A stretch of 21,749 bases of DNA from an uncultured Prevotellaceae bacterium (GTDB taxonomy: Bacteria > Bacteroidota > Bacteroidia > Bacteroidales > Bacteroidaceae): contig CAMJNN010000013.1 in NCBI GenBank assembly GCA_946407325.1, positions 1 to 21,749 on the forward strand, written 5' to 3'. Under the pieces are notes generated by a model. It saw nothing but the letters and a program-made list of their open reading frames with translations. It made no database searches and was not told the origin of the DNA. This document shows, in pieces, positions 8,100 to 16,962 of the stretch. The position numbers and the translations under genes are program-made. Positions within the stretch are counted from its first letter, which is position 1. Every line of letters begins with the position of its first letter.

Positions 8100-10394
8100 A
8101 TGAAGAAAATTTTGAATAGCTTGATGGCGCTTGTCTTATTGGCAGGGTGCCAAAGTCAGTCTGAGCAACGACAGACCATCAACCCTGTAGATTATGTAAA
8201 TCCGTTGGTGGGCACCCACTCCAAGTACACCCTCTCAACGGGAAACACCTATCCTGCCATCGCTTTGCCCTGGGGCATGAATTTCTGGACGCCACAAACA
8301 GGCAAGATGGGCGATGGATGGGCGTATGTGTATGATGCCGACAAGATACGTGGTTTCAAGCAGACCCACCAACCCAGTCCGTGGATCAACGACTACGGAC
8401 AGTTCAGTCTGATGCCTGTTACAGGAAAAACCGTCTTCGACGAAGAAGAACGTGCCAGCTGGTTCTCCCACAAGGCTGAGACGGTTACCCCTTATTACTA
8501 TAAGGTCTATCTGGCCGACTATGACATTACCACTGAGATTACACCTACCGAGCGTGCCGCTGTGTTCCGCTTTACCTTCCCAGAAGACGAGTCCTCTTCA
8601 GTGGTGGTGGATGCATTCGACAGAGGTTCTTCTATCCAGATTTTACCTGATGAGAGAAAAATAATAGGCTATACTAGCCGCAATAGCGGAGGCGTTCCCG
8701 ATAACTTCAAGAACTATTTCGTGATTGAGTTCAGCAAGGCTTTCTCACAAGTATCGGTAGTGGCCGACCAGATGATTAAAGCTGGTGCCACAGAGACAAC
8801 AGCCAACCATACTGGAGCCATCGTAGGCTTCACTACCCATCGTGGCGAAGTAGTGGAAGCGCGTGTGGCCTCCTCTTTTATCAGTTACGAGCAGGCGGAA
8901 CGCAATCTGCAAGAGATAAATGGACGCAGTTTCGATGCGGTATGTGATGCTGCCAGAGCCACTTGGAACGAGACATTGGGCAGAATAGAGGTGAATGATG
9001 ACAACATTGACCACCTGCGCACCTTCTACTCTTGCCTCTACCGCTCCGTCTTATTCCCACGCAGTCTGTATGAAATAGACGCTGAAGGCCAACCCATTCA
9101 TTATAGTCCGTATAATGGCGAGGTATTACCAGGCTATATGTTTACCGACACAGGTTTCTGGGATACCTTCCGTTGTCTGTTCCCCTTCCTCAACCTGATG
9201 TACCCCAGCATGAATGTCAAGATGCAAGAGGGATTGGTGAATGCTTATAAGGAAAGTGGTTTTCTCCCAGAATGGGCCAGTCCTGGACATCGTAACTGCA
9301 TGGTGGGCAACAACTCGGCTTCTATTGTTGCCGATGCCTATCTGAAAGGGTTGCGTGGCTACGACATCGAGACTCTTTGGGAAGCTGTGACACATGGTGC
9401 CAACAATGCCCACCCTACCATCGGTTCAACAGGTCGTAAGGGTGTAGAGTATTACAACCGCTTGGGGTATGTACCCTATAATGTGGGCATCAACGAGAGT
9501 GCTGCCCGCACTTTGGAATATGCCTACGACGACTGGTGTATCTATCAGTTAGGCAAAGCATTGGGCAAGCCAGAGAGCGAGATTGCCATCTATGCAGAAA
9601 GGGCGAAGAACTACCAAAACCTGTTTGATGCCGAAAGCAAGCTGATGCGAGGTAAGAACGAAGACGGTACGTTCCAGAGCCCATTCAACCCATTGAAATG
9701 GGGTGATGCTTTTACTGAAGGCAATAGCTGGCACTACACTTGGTCGGTATTCCACGACCCTCAGGGACTCATCAACCTCATGGGCGGCAAGGAAACATTT
9801 ACCCAGATGATGGATTCCGTCTTCTCTGTGCCTCCTGTTTTCGATGACAGCTACTATGGTTTCCCCATCCACGAGATTCGAGAAATGCAGATCATGAACA
9901 TGGGCAACTACGCCCACGGCAACCAGCCCGTTCAACACATGATCTACCTCTATGGCTACGCTGGTGAGCCTTGGAAGGCACAATACTGGATTCGTGAGGT
10001 GATGGACAGACTGTATTCAGCGGCGCCTGATGGCTATTGTGGCGACGAGGACAACGGACAGACCTCAGCTTGGTATGTGTTCTCTGCCTTGGGATTCTAT
10101 CCCGTTTGTCCAGGTAGCGGACAATATGTCTTAGGTACCCCCTATTTCAAGCAAGTAAAGTTGCACTTGGAAAATGGCAAGACGGTAGAGATATCGGCTC
10201 CTGCCTGCTCTCCTGACAACAAATATATCAAGGCGATGAAGTTGAACGGTCAAGACTGGCAACACAATTTCCTCACCCACGACGACCTGATGCAGGGAAC
10301 AAAAATAGAATTACAGATGAGTGCAACGGCCAACCGACAGCGAGGTATTGCTGCCGAAGATGCCCCCTACTCTTTTACTAATATATCCAACTGA
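8100..10394 (+). CDS. GH92 family alpha-mannosidase, lipoprotein
   Basis: A 764-residue glycoside hydrolase family 92 enzyme. The family comprises calcium-dependent exo-acting alpha-mannosidases, mostly alpha-1,2. The signal peptide ends in the lipobox LAGC (Cys17). The N-terminal domain opens with VDYVNPLVGT and GNTYPAIALPWGMNFWTPQT, typical of GH92, followed by GFKQTHQPSPW. The catalytic domain carries GFWDTFRCLFPFLNLM, EGNSWHYTW and, at residues 648-654, GDEDNGQ leading into TSAWYVFSALGFYPV; the acidic residues here correspond to the family's catalytic base region. The length is normal. The enzyme should trim mannose from glycans at the cell surface or in the periplasm. No SusC/SusD pair is nearby, so it is not in a standard polysaccharide utilization locus. 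Linkage specificity cannot be decided by eye. Confidence 0.95.
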   Translation: MKKILNSLMALVLLAGCQSQSEQRQTINPVDYVNPLVGTHSKYTLSTGNTYPAIALPWGMNFWTPQTGKMGDGWAYVYDADKIRGFKQTHQPSPWINDYGQFSLMPVTGKTVFDEEERASWFSHKAETVTPYYYKVYLADYDITTEITPTERAAVFRFTFPEDESSSVVVDAFDRGSSIQILPDERKIIGYTSRNSGGVPDNFKNYFVIEFSKAFSQVSVVADQMIKAGATETTANHTGAIVGFTTHRGEVVEARVASSFISYEQAERNLQEINGRSFDAVCDAARATWNETLGRIEVNDDNIDHLRTFYSCLYRSVLFPRSLYEIDAEGQPIHYSPYNGEVLPGYMFTDTGFWDTFRCLFPFLNLMYPSMNVKMQEGLVNAYKESGFLPEWASPGHRNCMVGNNSASIVADAYLKGLRGYDIETLWEAVTHGANNAHPTIGSTGRKGVEYYNRLGYVPYNVGINESAARTLEYAYDDWCIYQLGKALGKPESEIAIYAERAKNYQNLFDAESKLMRGKNEDGTFQSPFNPLKWGDAFTEGNSWHYTWSVFHDPQGLINLMGGKETFTQMMDSVFSVPPVFDDSYYGFPIHEIREMQIMNMGNYAHGNQPVQHMIYLYGYAGEPWKAQYWIREVMDRLYSAAPDGYCGDEDNGQTSAWYVFSALGFYPVCPGSGQYVLGTPYFKQVKLHLENGKTVEISAPACSPDNKYIKAMKLNGQDWQHNFLTHDDLMQGTKIELQMSATANRQRGIAAEDAPYSFTNISN

Positions 10395-10399
10395 AAGTT

Positions 10400-12874
10400 A
10401 TGATGATTAAAGATTCTAACAAAATTGCCATTATCATTGGCGAGCGCAAAATCTATTATTCCGAGATGCTGCAACGCATCACGCTATATAGCCATTTCAC
10501 CCCCAAACAGCCAAAGGAAAGAACACTTATCTTTGCTGAAAACCGCGAGGGCTGGATTTATGCCTTCTATTCCATTTGGGCCAACAAGGGCATCGCTGTG
10601 CCCGTTGATGCCTCCTCAACTGTCAGCGATGTAGCCTATATCATCAACGACTGTCATCCAGCATGCATCTGGACAACAGCCCAGAAATTAGACGTAGTAA
10701 AGGCTGCTCTGCAAGAAGCAGGACAAACCGTTGACACCCACCTCATTGAAGACTACGAACGGGTGGAGGTAAACGAGGAGAAGGCACAGGTGAACTATGA
10801 TGACGAGAACGACACAGCCCTCATCATCTATACATCTGGCACTACAGGTTCTCCCAAAGGCGTGATGCTTTCATTCTTGAACATACTGACCAATAAACGC
10901 GCTGTATATGATGAGGTACCTATCTTTAGCGATGAGCGCAGAACACTGATTCTGTTGCCGTTGCATCATGTATTGCCTTTGGTAGGAACGGTCGTCATCC
11001 CCTTCTATATCGGTGGTGGTGTAGCCATCTGTCCTACGATGTCAGGACCAGATATCATCGACACCTTGGAGCGTGGTAAGATTTCTATCATGGTGGGTGT
11101 GCCTCGATTGTGGCAAACGCTCTATGGCGGCATCAAAAAGAAGATTGATGCCAATGCCCTCACCCGTGGACTCTTCAATCTCTGTGCCACACTGAAGAGC
11201 AAATCGTTCTCACGCTTCATCTTCAAGGCTGTACATCAGAAACTGGGTGGACACATCGAATTCATGGTAAGTGGCGGTGCTGCTTTGGATAAAGAGATAC
11301 TGTTTGGTTTACAGACATTGGGCTTCGAGATGCTCGAAGGCTATGGCATGACCGAAGCCGCTCCGATGATTGCCTTTACCCGTCCTGGCGACCAGGTGCC
11401 TAATTGTGTGGGCATCCCTTCTAAAGAGATGCAATGCAAGATTGAGAATGGTGAGGTATGCGCCAAAGGTCCGAACATCATGCAGGGCTACTACAATCGT
11501 CCGGAAGAAACGGCAGCTGTCATCGACAAGGACGGTTGGTTGCATACGGGCGACTTAGGATATATTGACGAGAAAGGACGTGTGTATATCACGGGACGTA
11601 GCAAGGAGATCATCGTGCTGTCTAACGGTAAGAACGTACAACCCAACGAGATAGAGTATAAGTTGGAGAAATATACCGACCGTGTGAAGGAGGCAGCTGT
11701 GATTCAGGATGGCGACATGCTGCGTGCCATTATTGTTCCCCAGACAGAGTGGGCAAAAGACCTCTCTGACGAACAGGTGGAAGAAGCACTCAAGCGCGAG
11801 GTACTGGAGCCCTACAACCTGACCGTCACCAACTACAAGAAACTGATGAGCCTCTATGTCTATCGTGGTGAACTGCCTCGCACCCGACTGGAGAAGCTGA
11901 AGCGCTATATGCTGAAGGACATTATCAAGGGCGAAGCGGCAATCAGCAAGAAAGAAGAAAAGATAGTTGAGCCTACATTCGAGGAATATCAGATACTGAA
12001 GAAATACATCGAGGAGGAGAAGAATATTCACTTGCGTCCTACCGACCATATCGAGACCGACTTGGCATTCGACTCACTGGATATGGTGTCGTTAGAAGGT
12101 TTCATCCAACAAACCTTTGGCACGCACATCAACACAGCGGATATGCCGGGCTACAGGAACATTCAGGCTATGGCCGAGTTCATTGCCAACAGCAAGACAC
12201 GCATGGAGGTGCAGGAAGAAGACTGGCACCAGTTCCTGCATGCCGACTCTTCTCAGTTAGAATTGCCTCATGGCAACCGATTCATGACCTTGGGCAACAC
12301 CATTATACGAGGGTTCTATAAAGCATATAATACACTCACAATCAAAGGTGTAGAAAATATTCCCACCAATGGCCCAATGATTATTGCGCCCAATCACCAA
12401 AGCTTCTTAGACGGTCCGTTGGTATCGTGTACCTTGCCCACGGAGGTGATGAAAAACTGCTACTACTATGCTACCGAGGAGCACATGCAAGGTGCTTTAC
12501 GTAAGGCTTACGCTCGCAACAACAACATCATCCTGATGGAGCGCAACAACCTGCGCGGTTCCATCCAGAAGTTGGGTGAAGTACTCAAGCAGGGCAAGAA
12601 CGTAGTGATTTTCCCTGAAGGCCGTCGAACATTTTCTGGCGAACTGAGTGAGTTTAAGAAAACCTTTGCTATCCTGAGCAGGGAGTTGCAAGTACCAGTG
12701 GTTCCCTTATGCATCAAGGGCGCCTTTGAGGCGTTGCCACGATCCAAGCGCTTCCCTAAGCCCCACATGATAGAGATAGAGTACCTGTCGCCTATCCTAC
12801 CTGACAGCACCCAGACATACGAGGAGCTGACCAATCAGGTGAAACAGGCTATTAATGAAAGGTTATTCTCATGA
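10400..12874 (+). CDS. Three-domain AMP-binding acyl ligase / acyl carrier protein / PlsC acyltransferase
   Basis: An 824-residue fusion. Residues about 1-520 form an adenylating enzyme of the acyl-CoA/acyl-ACP synthetase type: IIYTSGTTGSPKGVM (142-156), YGMTEAAP (from 315), TGD with Asp385, and GRSKEIIVLSNGKN. Residues about 530-610 form an acyl carrier domain with the phosphopantetheine attachment site in LAFDSLDMVSL (Ser559). Residues about 635-824 form a PlsC-type acyltransferase with NHQSFLD (His666, Asp671) and FPEGRR (738-743). Family knowledge suggests activation of a free fatty acid, loading onto the built-in carrier and transfer to a lysophospholipid or glycerol phosphate. E. coli Aas joins the first and last activities in the opposite order. 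Start codons at 10400 and 10403 are adjacent. The gene overlaps the next one by four bases (ATGA). Confidence 0.92.
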   Translation: MMIKDSNKIAIIIGERKIYYSEMLQRITLYSHFTPKQPKERTLIFAENREGWIYAFYSIWANKGIAVPVDASSTVSDVAYIINDCHPACIWTTAQKLDVVKAALQEAGQTVDTHLIEDYERVEVNEEKAQVNYDDENDTALIIYTSGTTGSPKGVMLSFLNILTNKRAVYDEVPIFSDERRTLILLPLHHVLPLVGTVVIPFYIGGGVAICPTMSGPDIIDTLERGKISIMVGVPRLWQTLYGGIKKKIDANALTRGLFNLCATLKSKSFSRFIFKAVHQKLGGHIEFMVSGGAALDKEILFGLQTLGFEMLEGYGMTEAAPMIAFTRPGDQVPNCVGIPSKEMQCKIENGEVCAKGPNIMQGYYNRPEETAAVIDKDGWLHTGDLGYIDEKGRVYITGRSKEIIVLSNGKNVQPNEIEYKLEKYTDRVKEAAVIQDGDMLRAIIVPQTEWAKDLSDEQVEEALKREVLEPYNLTVTNYKKLMSLYVYRGELPRTRLEKLKRYMLKDIIKGEAAISKKEEKIVEPTFEEYQILKKYIEEEKNIHLRPTDHIETDLAFDSLDMVSLEGFIQQTFGTHINTADMPGYRNIQAMAEFIANSKTRMEVQEEDWHQFLHADSSQLELPHGNRFMTLGNTIIRGFYKAYNTLTIKGVENIPTNGPMIIAPNHQSFLDGPLVSCTLPTEVMKNCYYYATEEHMQGALRKAYARNNNIILMERNNLRGSIQKLGEVLKQGKNVVIFPEGRRTFSGELSEFKKTFAILSRELQVPVVPLCIKGAFEALPRSKRFPKPHMIEIEYLSPILPDSTQTYEELTNQVKQAINERLFS

Positions 12875-13497
12875 CACATTTTTTACCGTCTAAAGAAGAA
12901 CAAGGCAACACCTGGACTCATTTAGTAGGTGTTGTCTTTGCCCTCTCATCCATTTGGATGGTGTGGCCAGCCATCAAGACGGGTTGGCAGATGGCCTTTG
13001 GTGTCTTCTTCTTCATTGTGGGCATGTTTTTGATGTTCCTGTCCAGCACCATCTACCATTGGCTGCGTCCCGGCATGGCGAAGGATATCCTCCGCAAGTG
13101 CGACCACATCAGCATCTACGTCATGATAGCCTGCTCCTACACCCCCATCTGTGTAGGCGTTATTGGAGGTTGGCTGGGTTGGTTGGTCTTTGGCTTTTTG
13201 TGGTTCGTGGCACTGGTGGGTTCCATCGTCAAGATTGTAGCAATAGGCAAGCATCCGAAGCTCTCGCTGGCGATGTATCTCGTCATGGGTTGGAGTGTGT
13301 TGTTCATCTTCCCCACTGTCTGGGCAAAGCTCTCCACCCTCTCGTTGGTCTTCCTCTTCTGTGAGGGCATACTCTATACTGTTGGCACCTATTTCTTTGC
13401 CAACGACAAACGCCCACACTACCACACCATCTGGCACATCTTTGTCCTCTTGGGTGCCATTGCCCACTGGAGTGTTATCCTCACGCTAATGCTATAA
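12871..13497 (+). CDS. Hemolysin III family (TrhA/YqfA, PAQR superfamily) membrane protein
   Basis: A 208-residue protein dominated by hydrophobic segments, consistent with seven transmembrane helices. It carries the hallmark polar residues of the HlyIII/PAQR superfamily: the N-terminal GNTWTHLVG, Ser and His in SSTIYHWL, Asp-His in CDHISIYVMIACSYTP, and HTIWHIFVLLGAIAHW with the C-terminal HxxxH pair. In this superfamily these form a metal site resembling a zinc hydrolase. Despite the name, haemolytic activity is not established for most members; a role in membrane lipid homeostasis is proposed for relatives. Its ATGA overlap with the acyltransferase fusion gene suggests coupled translation and fits a lipid-related role, which is inference. 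Confidence 0.93.
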   Translation: MTHFLPSKEEQGNTWTHLVGVVFALSSIWMVWPAIKTGWQMAFGVFFFIVGMFLMFLSSTIYHWLRPGMAKDILRKCDHISIYVMIACSYTPICVGVIGGWLGWLVFGFLWFVALVGSIVKIVAIGKHPKLSLAMYLVMGWSVLFIFPTVWAKLSTLSLVFLFCEGILYTVGTYFFANDKRPHYHTIWHIFVLLGAIAHWSVILTLML

Positions 13498-13500
13498 TAT

Positions 13501-14697
13501 ATGAATATCGCTATATATACGCTGACCTCGTCGCTGCATAATGAGCAGGCTATAAGTGCAGTAACGAAAGAATTTCTAAGCAGCCTCAGTGCAGAGTTTG
13601 AATTGATGGGCAATGACTATGCGGATTATGGCAGTCATGCCTTGGATTTGATTTACGTGAGGACGGGTGGCACAGAGGGCATCTTCAAGCGGCTACTGCC
13701 CGACTTGCTATCAAAGTCGGAACAACCCATCTATCTGCTCACCTCGGGCAAAAGCAACTCGCTGGCGGCATCGATGGAGATACTGTCGTACCTGCGCCAG
13801 CAGGGAGTAAAGGGAGAAATCATTCATGGTCATCCAGATTTTATCTCCAAAAAAATAAAAATATTAGCCAAGGTTGGTGAGGCTAAAAAGCAACTGAAGG
13901 GTTGCCGACTGGGTGTGATTGGCGAGCCTTCAGACTGGCTCATATCCAGTCATGCCGACAAAGACATGGTGAAGAGTCTGTTAGGCATAGAGATAGTGGA
14001 CATTCCGATGCAAGAGCTGTTGGATATTATTACTACCCTACCATTGGAAGAAGTGAAGGAGCATACCACTACTGATAGCATCAGCCAGAACCTGCCAGGT
14101 GCTGAAAGAATATACAAAGCCCTGAAAATGATTGTTGAGAGACATCAGTTGCAAGGTTTTACCCTTCGTTGTTTCGACTTGTTGACTGCCGTCAAGAATA
14201 CGGGATGTCTGGCTCTGGCAAAGTTAAATACTGAGGGCATAGTGGCTGGTTGCGAAGGGGATGTACCAGCTATGCTATCCATGAAGATAGCCCAGGCTCT
14301 ATTAGGTGTAAGTGGATTTCAAGCCAATCCGTCGAGCATCAATCCAGAGACGGGCGAGATGGTGTTTGCCCATTGCACCATTCCTTTCAACATGGTGGAA
14401 CGATATGAATACGACACCCATTTCGAGTCGGGCATCGGTGTAGGCATCAGAGGCTATATGCAAGAAGGTCCCGTCACCATCTTCAAGGTTTCAGGCGATT
14501 TGTCGCGTAGCTTTGTTGAAGAAGCCACCCTTTTAAGGAACCAAGCTAAACCAGACCTTTGTCGCACACAGCAGCTCATCCTGCTGTCGGATCCCAGCAA
14601 AGCCTCATATTTCCTGACCAACCCCATTGGCAACCACCACATCATATTGCCTGGCCATCATAAAGAATTGATTGAGACAATGCTAAGACTATCCTAA
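13501..14697 (+). CDS. L-fucose/L-arabinose isomerase-like protein
   Basis: A 398-residue protein with features of the fucose/arabinose isomerase-related family: GEPSDWLISSHAD, VDIPMQEL, CEGDVPAMLSMKIAQ (Glu252 and Asp254 in a segment that contributes a metal ligand in true isomerases), FAHCTIP with His291, and THFESGIGVGIRG. It is shorter than FucI (about 590 residues), as are many uncharacterised relatives, so sugar isomerase activity is plausible but unproven. It starts three bases after the hemolysin III gene and is the last gene of the + strand run. The dnaK terminator lies between its stop and dnaK, which converges on it. GH92 mannosidase in the same run would make a glycan sugar a reasonable substrate, by inference only. 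Confidence 0.72.
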   Translation: MNIAIYTLTSSLHNEQAISAVTKEFLSSLSAEFELMGNDYADYGSHALDLIYVRTGGTEGIFKRLLPDLLSKSEQPIYLLTSGKSNSLAASMEILSYLRQQGVKGEIIHGHPDFISKKIKILAKVGEAKKQLKGCRLGVIGEPSDWLISSHADKDMVKSLLGIEIVDIPMQELLDIITTLPLEEVKEHTTTDSISQNLPGAERIYKALKMIVERHQLQGFTLRCFDLLTAVKNTGCLALAKLNTEGIVAGCEGDVPAMLSMKIAQALLGVSGFQANPSSINPETGEMVFAHCTIPFNMVERYEYDTHFESGIGVGIRGYMQEGPVTIFKVSGDLSRSFVEEATLLRNQAKPDLCRTQQLILLSDPSKASYFLTNPIGNHHIILPGHHKELIETMLRLS

Positions 14698-14715
14698 GCA
14701 GGATGATACAGAAAT

Positions 14716-14750
14716 AAAAAAAAAGGTGTGACCCATTGCTGAGCCACACC
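14716..14750 (-). terminator. Rho-independent terminator of dnaK
   Basis: Read on the - strand, arms GGTGTGGCTCA and TGGGTCACACC pair over 11 positions (two G-U pairs) around a GCAA tetraloop, a GNRA type. A run of nine T follows (14724 to 14716). It begins 27 bases after the dnaK stop. On the + strand there is no comparable T run, so termination of the converging 13501-14697 gene here is less certain. Confidence 0.9.
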
Positions 14751-14777
14751 CTTTCATTGTTTATTTACTCGTAGATT

Positions 14778-16724
14778 TTACTTGACCTCCTCAAAGTCGG
14801 CATCCTGAACATTGTCGCCGCCCTTGTTGTTGTCCTGAGGACCAGCCTGTGCGCCGCCGTTGAAGCCAGCACCACCGTTGAAGCCTGCGCCGTCCTGAGG
14901 ACCAGCCTGTGCACCACCCTGCTGAGCGTACATCTGTGCGCTGGCAGCCTGCCAAGCAGTGTTGATCTCTGCCATAGCAGCATCGATAGCAGCCAAATCC
15001 TGTGCCTTGTGAGCATCCTTCAGCTTCTGCAAAGCAGCCTCGATAGCAGGCTTCTTGTCAGCTGGCAGCTTGTCGCCCAACTCGTTCAACTGATTCTCGG
15101 TAGTGAAGATCATAGAGTCAGCCTGGTTCAGCTTATCCACCTTCTCACGCTCCTTCTTATCAGCTGCCTCGTTAGCCTGAGCCTCAGCCTTCATACGATT
15201 GATCTCATCCTCGCTCAAACCGCTGGAAGCCTCGATACGGATAGCCTGTTCCTTACCGGTAGCCTTATCCTTGGCCGTTACCTTCAAGATACCATTAGCA
15301 TCAATATCAAATGTCACCTCAATCTGAGGAACACCACGACGTGCAGGAGCAATGCCAGTCAGGTTGAACTGACCGATACTCTTGTTCTGAGCTGCCATAG
15401 GACGCTCGCCCTGCAGCACATGGATGGTCACTTCTGTCTGATTATCAGCAGCAGTAGAGAAAGTCTCACTCTTCTTTACAGGGATGGTAGTGTTGGCGTC
15501 AATCAGCTTGGTCATCACACCACCCAAGGTCTCGATACCCAATGTCAACGGAGTAACATCCAGCAATACCACATCGCCTACGCCCTTCTCGTTGTTCAGA
15601 ATAGCACCCTGGATAGCAGCACCTACAGCCACCACCTCATCAGGGTTCACACCCTTAGAAGGCACCTTGCCGAAGAAGTTCTGTACCAGTGTCTGCACGG
15701 CTGGAATACGGCTTGAGCCACCCACCAGGATTACCTCGTCGATGTCGGCTGGCTGCAGGTTAGCATCGCTCAATGCCTTCTGGCAAGGAGCCAAGCAAGC
15801 CTGAATCAAACCATGAGCCAACTGCTCGAACTTAGCACGGGTCAAAGTCTTTACCAAGTGCTTTGGCACACCACCTACCGGCATAATGTAAGGCAGGTTG
15901 ATCTCTGTAGAAGTAGAAGATGACAACTCAATCTTTGCCTTCTCAGCTGCTTCTTTCAGACGCTGCATAGCCATTGGGTCAGCCATCAGGTCGGCACCCT
16001 CGTCGTTCTTGAACTCCTGTACGAGCCAGTTGATGATTACCTGGTCAAAGTCATCACCACCCAGGTGAGTATCACCGTTGGTTGACAATACCTCGAACAC
16101 GCCGCCACCAAACTCCAGGATAGAGATATCAAATGTACCACCACCAAGGTCGAACACAGCAATCTTCATGTCCTTGTTAGCCTTGTCGATACCGTATGCC
16201 AAAGCAGCGGCAGTAGGCTCGTTCACGATACGCTTAACGTTCAGACCGGCAATCTGACCAGCCTCCTTGGTAGCCTGACGCTGTGAGTCTGTGAAGTAAG
16301 CAGGAACAGTAATCACAGCATCTGTCACTTCCTGTCCCAAATAGTCCTCTGCAGTCTTCTTCATCTTCTGCAGAACCATAGCTGAGATTTCCTGAGCAGT
16401 GTAGAGACGACCGTCGATATCAACACGTGGCATATTGTTGTCGCTGCGCACTACCTTATAAGGCATGCGAGGAATTTCCTTCTGCACCTGATCCCAGTTC
16501 TCACCCATGAAACGCTTGATGGAGAACACTGTCTTTGTTGGATTGGTGATAGCCTGACGCTTTGCAGGATCACCCACCTTGCGCTCGCCACCCTCTACGA
16601 ATGCTACGATAGAAGGAGTGGTGCGCTTACCTTCGCTATTAGCGATTACTACAGGTTCGTTGCCCTCGAATACAGCAACGCACGAATTAGTAGTACCTAA
16701 GTCAATACCAATAATCTTTCCCAT
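14778..16724 (-). CDS. dnaK: Molecular chaperone DnaK (Hsp70)
   Basis: A 648-residue ATP-dependent chaperone that binds exposed hydrophobic segments in cycles driven by DnaJ and GrpE. The ATPase domain begins [18 protein letters not shown], and further signatures are [27 protein letters not shown] and [13 protein letters not shown]. The substrate-binding domain follows ([20 protein letters not shown]), then a helical lid and a Gly/Ala/Gln-rich tail ending in DADFEEVK. The length is normal. The start at 16724 gives the standard [10 protein letters not shown]. grpE and dnaJ are not adjacent. The tail contains a duplicated segment. The gene stands alone on its strand between a strong terminator and a divergent promoter region. 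Confidence 0.99.
   Translation of the reverse strand: MGKIIGIDLGTTNSCVAVFEGNEPVVIANSEGKRTTPSIVAFVEGGERKVGDPAKRQAITNPTKTVFSIKRFMGENWDQVQKEIPRMPYKVVRSDNNMPRVDIDGRLYTAQEISAMVLQKMKKTAEDYLGQEVTDAVITVPAYFTDSQRQATKEAGQIAGLNVKRIVNEPTAAALAYGIDKANKDMKIAVFDLGGGTFDISILEFGGGVFEVLSTNGDTHLGGDDFDQVIINWLVQEFKNDEGADLMADPMAMQRLKEAAEKAKIELSSSTSTEINLPYIMPVGGVPKHLVKTLTRAKFEQLAHGLIQACLAPCQKALSDANLQPADIDEVILVGGSSRIPAVQTLVQNFFGKVPSKGVNPDEVVAVGAAIQGAILNNEKGVGDVVLLDVTPLTLGIETLGGVMTKLIDANTTIPVKKSETFSTAADNQTEVTIHVLQGERPMAAQNKSIGQFNLTGIAPARRGVPQIEVTFDIDANGILKVTAKDKATGKEQAIRIEASSGLSEDEINRMKAEAQANEAADKKEREKVDKLNQADSMIFTTENQLNELGDKLPADKKPAIEAALQKLKDAHKAQDLAAIDAAMAEINTAWQAASAQMYAQQGGAQAGPQDGAGFNGGAGFNGGAQAGPQDNNKGGDNVQDADFEEVK
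14832..14912 (-). repeat. Direct repeat in the dnaK C-terminal tail
   Basis: A 21-base direct repeat begins at 14832 and again at 14892, exactly 60 bases apart. It encodes AQAGPQD twice, 20 residues apart; between the copies AGFNGG occurs twice. This is a codon-preserving duplication within the flexible Gly-rich tail. Confidence 0.85.
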
Positions 16725-16764
16725 AATTCTTATTATTTTATTTGTTATTATTCAAGTTTACTTT

Positions 16765-16795
16765 TGTCTCATGCCTTTGAATAGGCATTCAGACA
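16765..16795 (-). promoter_or_regulatory. Possible hairpin in the dnaK leader
   Basis: An inverted repeat with inner arms ATGCCT/AGGCAT (16771-16776 and 16783-16788, six-base loop) is extended by outer arms TGTCT/AGACA across a small internal loop. It lies about 40 bases upstream of the dnaK start. It could be an operator or an mRNA structure controlling heat-shock expression. No CIRCE element was seen, and the dnaK promoter is not clear, so the role is a guess. Confidence 0.35.
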
Positions 16796-16891
16796 CTTAT
16801 TTCGTGCAAAGACTGTGCCAATGCCCACACACCATATCTTTATGTCAGTTTGGCAGATTTTACGACATCCAAAAATAGTTGGTTTTTTCAG

Positions 16892-16921
16892 TTGATTATT
16901 GAGAATAAAATCTTATCTTTG
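16892..16921 (+). promoter_or_regulatory. Bacteroidetes-type promoter for the carboxynorspermidine synthase gene
   Basis: A TTG (-33 element) at 16892-16894 is followed after exactly 19 bases by TATCTTTG at 16914-16921, a perfect match to the Bacteroidetes -7 consensus TAnnTTTG. Transcription should start a few bases later, giving a leader of roughly 35 bases before the ATG at 16963. recA may share this transcript. Confidence 0.85.
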
Positions 16922-16962
16922 CGAGGAAATGAATAAAACCAACCTTTTATTGATACATTAAC

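Noticed and set aside
12946..13467. Open frame on the - strand opposite the hemolysin III gene
   Set aside because: The composition (Asp/Glu/His-rich) mirrors the complement of transmembrane codons; the + strand gene has clear family motifs.
15009..15716. Long open frame on the + strand opposite dnaK
   Set aside because: It is antisense to a clearly intact dnaK, has Leu/Ser-rich composition typical of a reverse-strand shadow, and shows no recognisable domain.
16765..16795. CIRCE heat-shock operator before dnaK
   Set aside because: The inverted repeat present does not match TTAGCACTC-N9-GAGTGCTAA; it was kept only as an unassigned hairpin.
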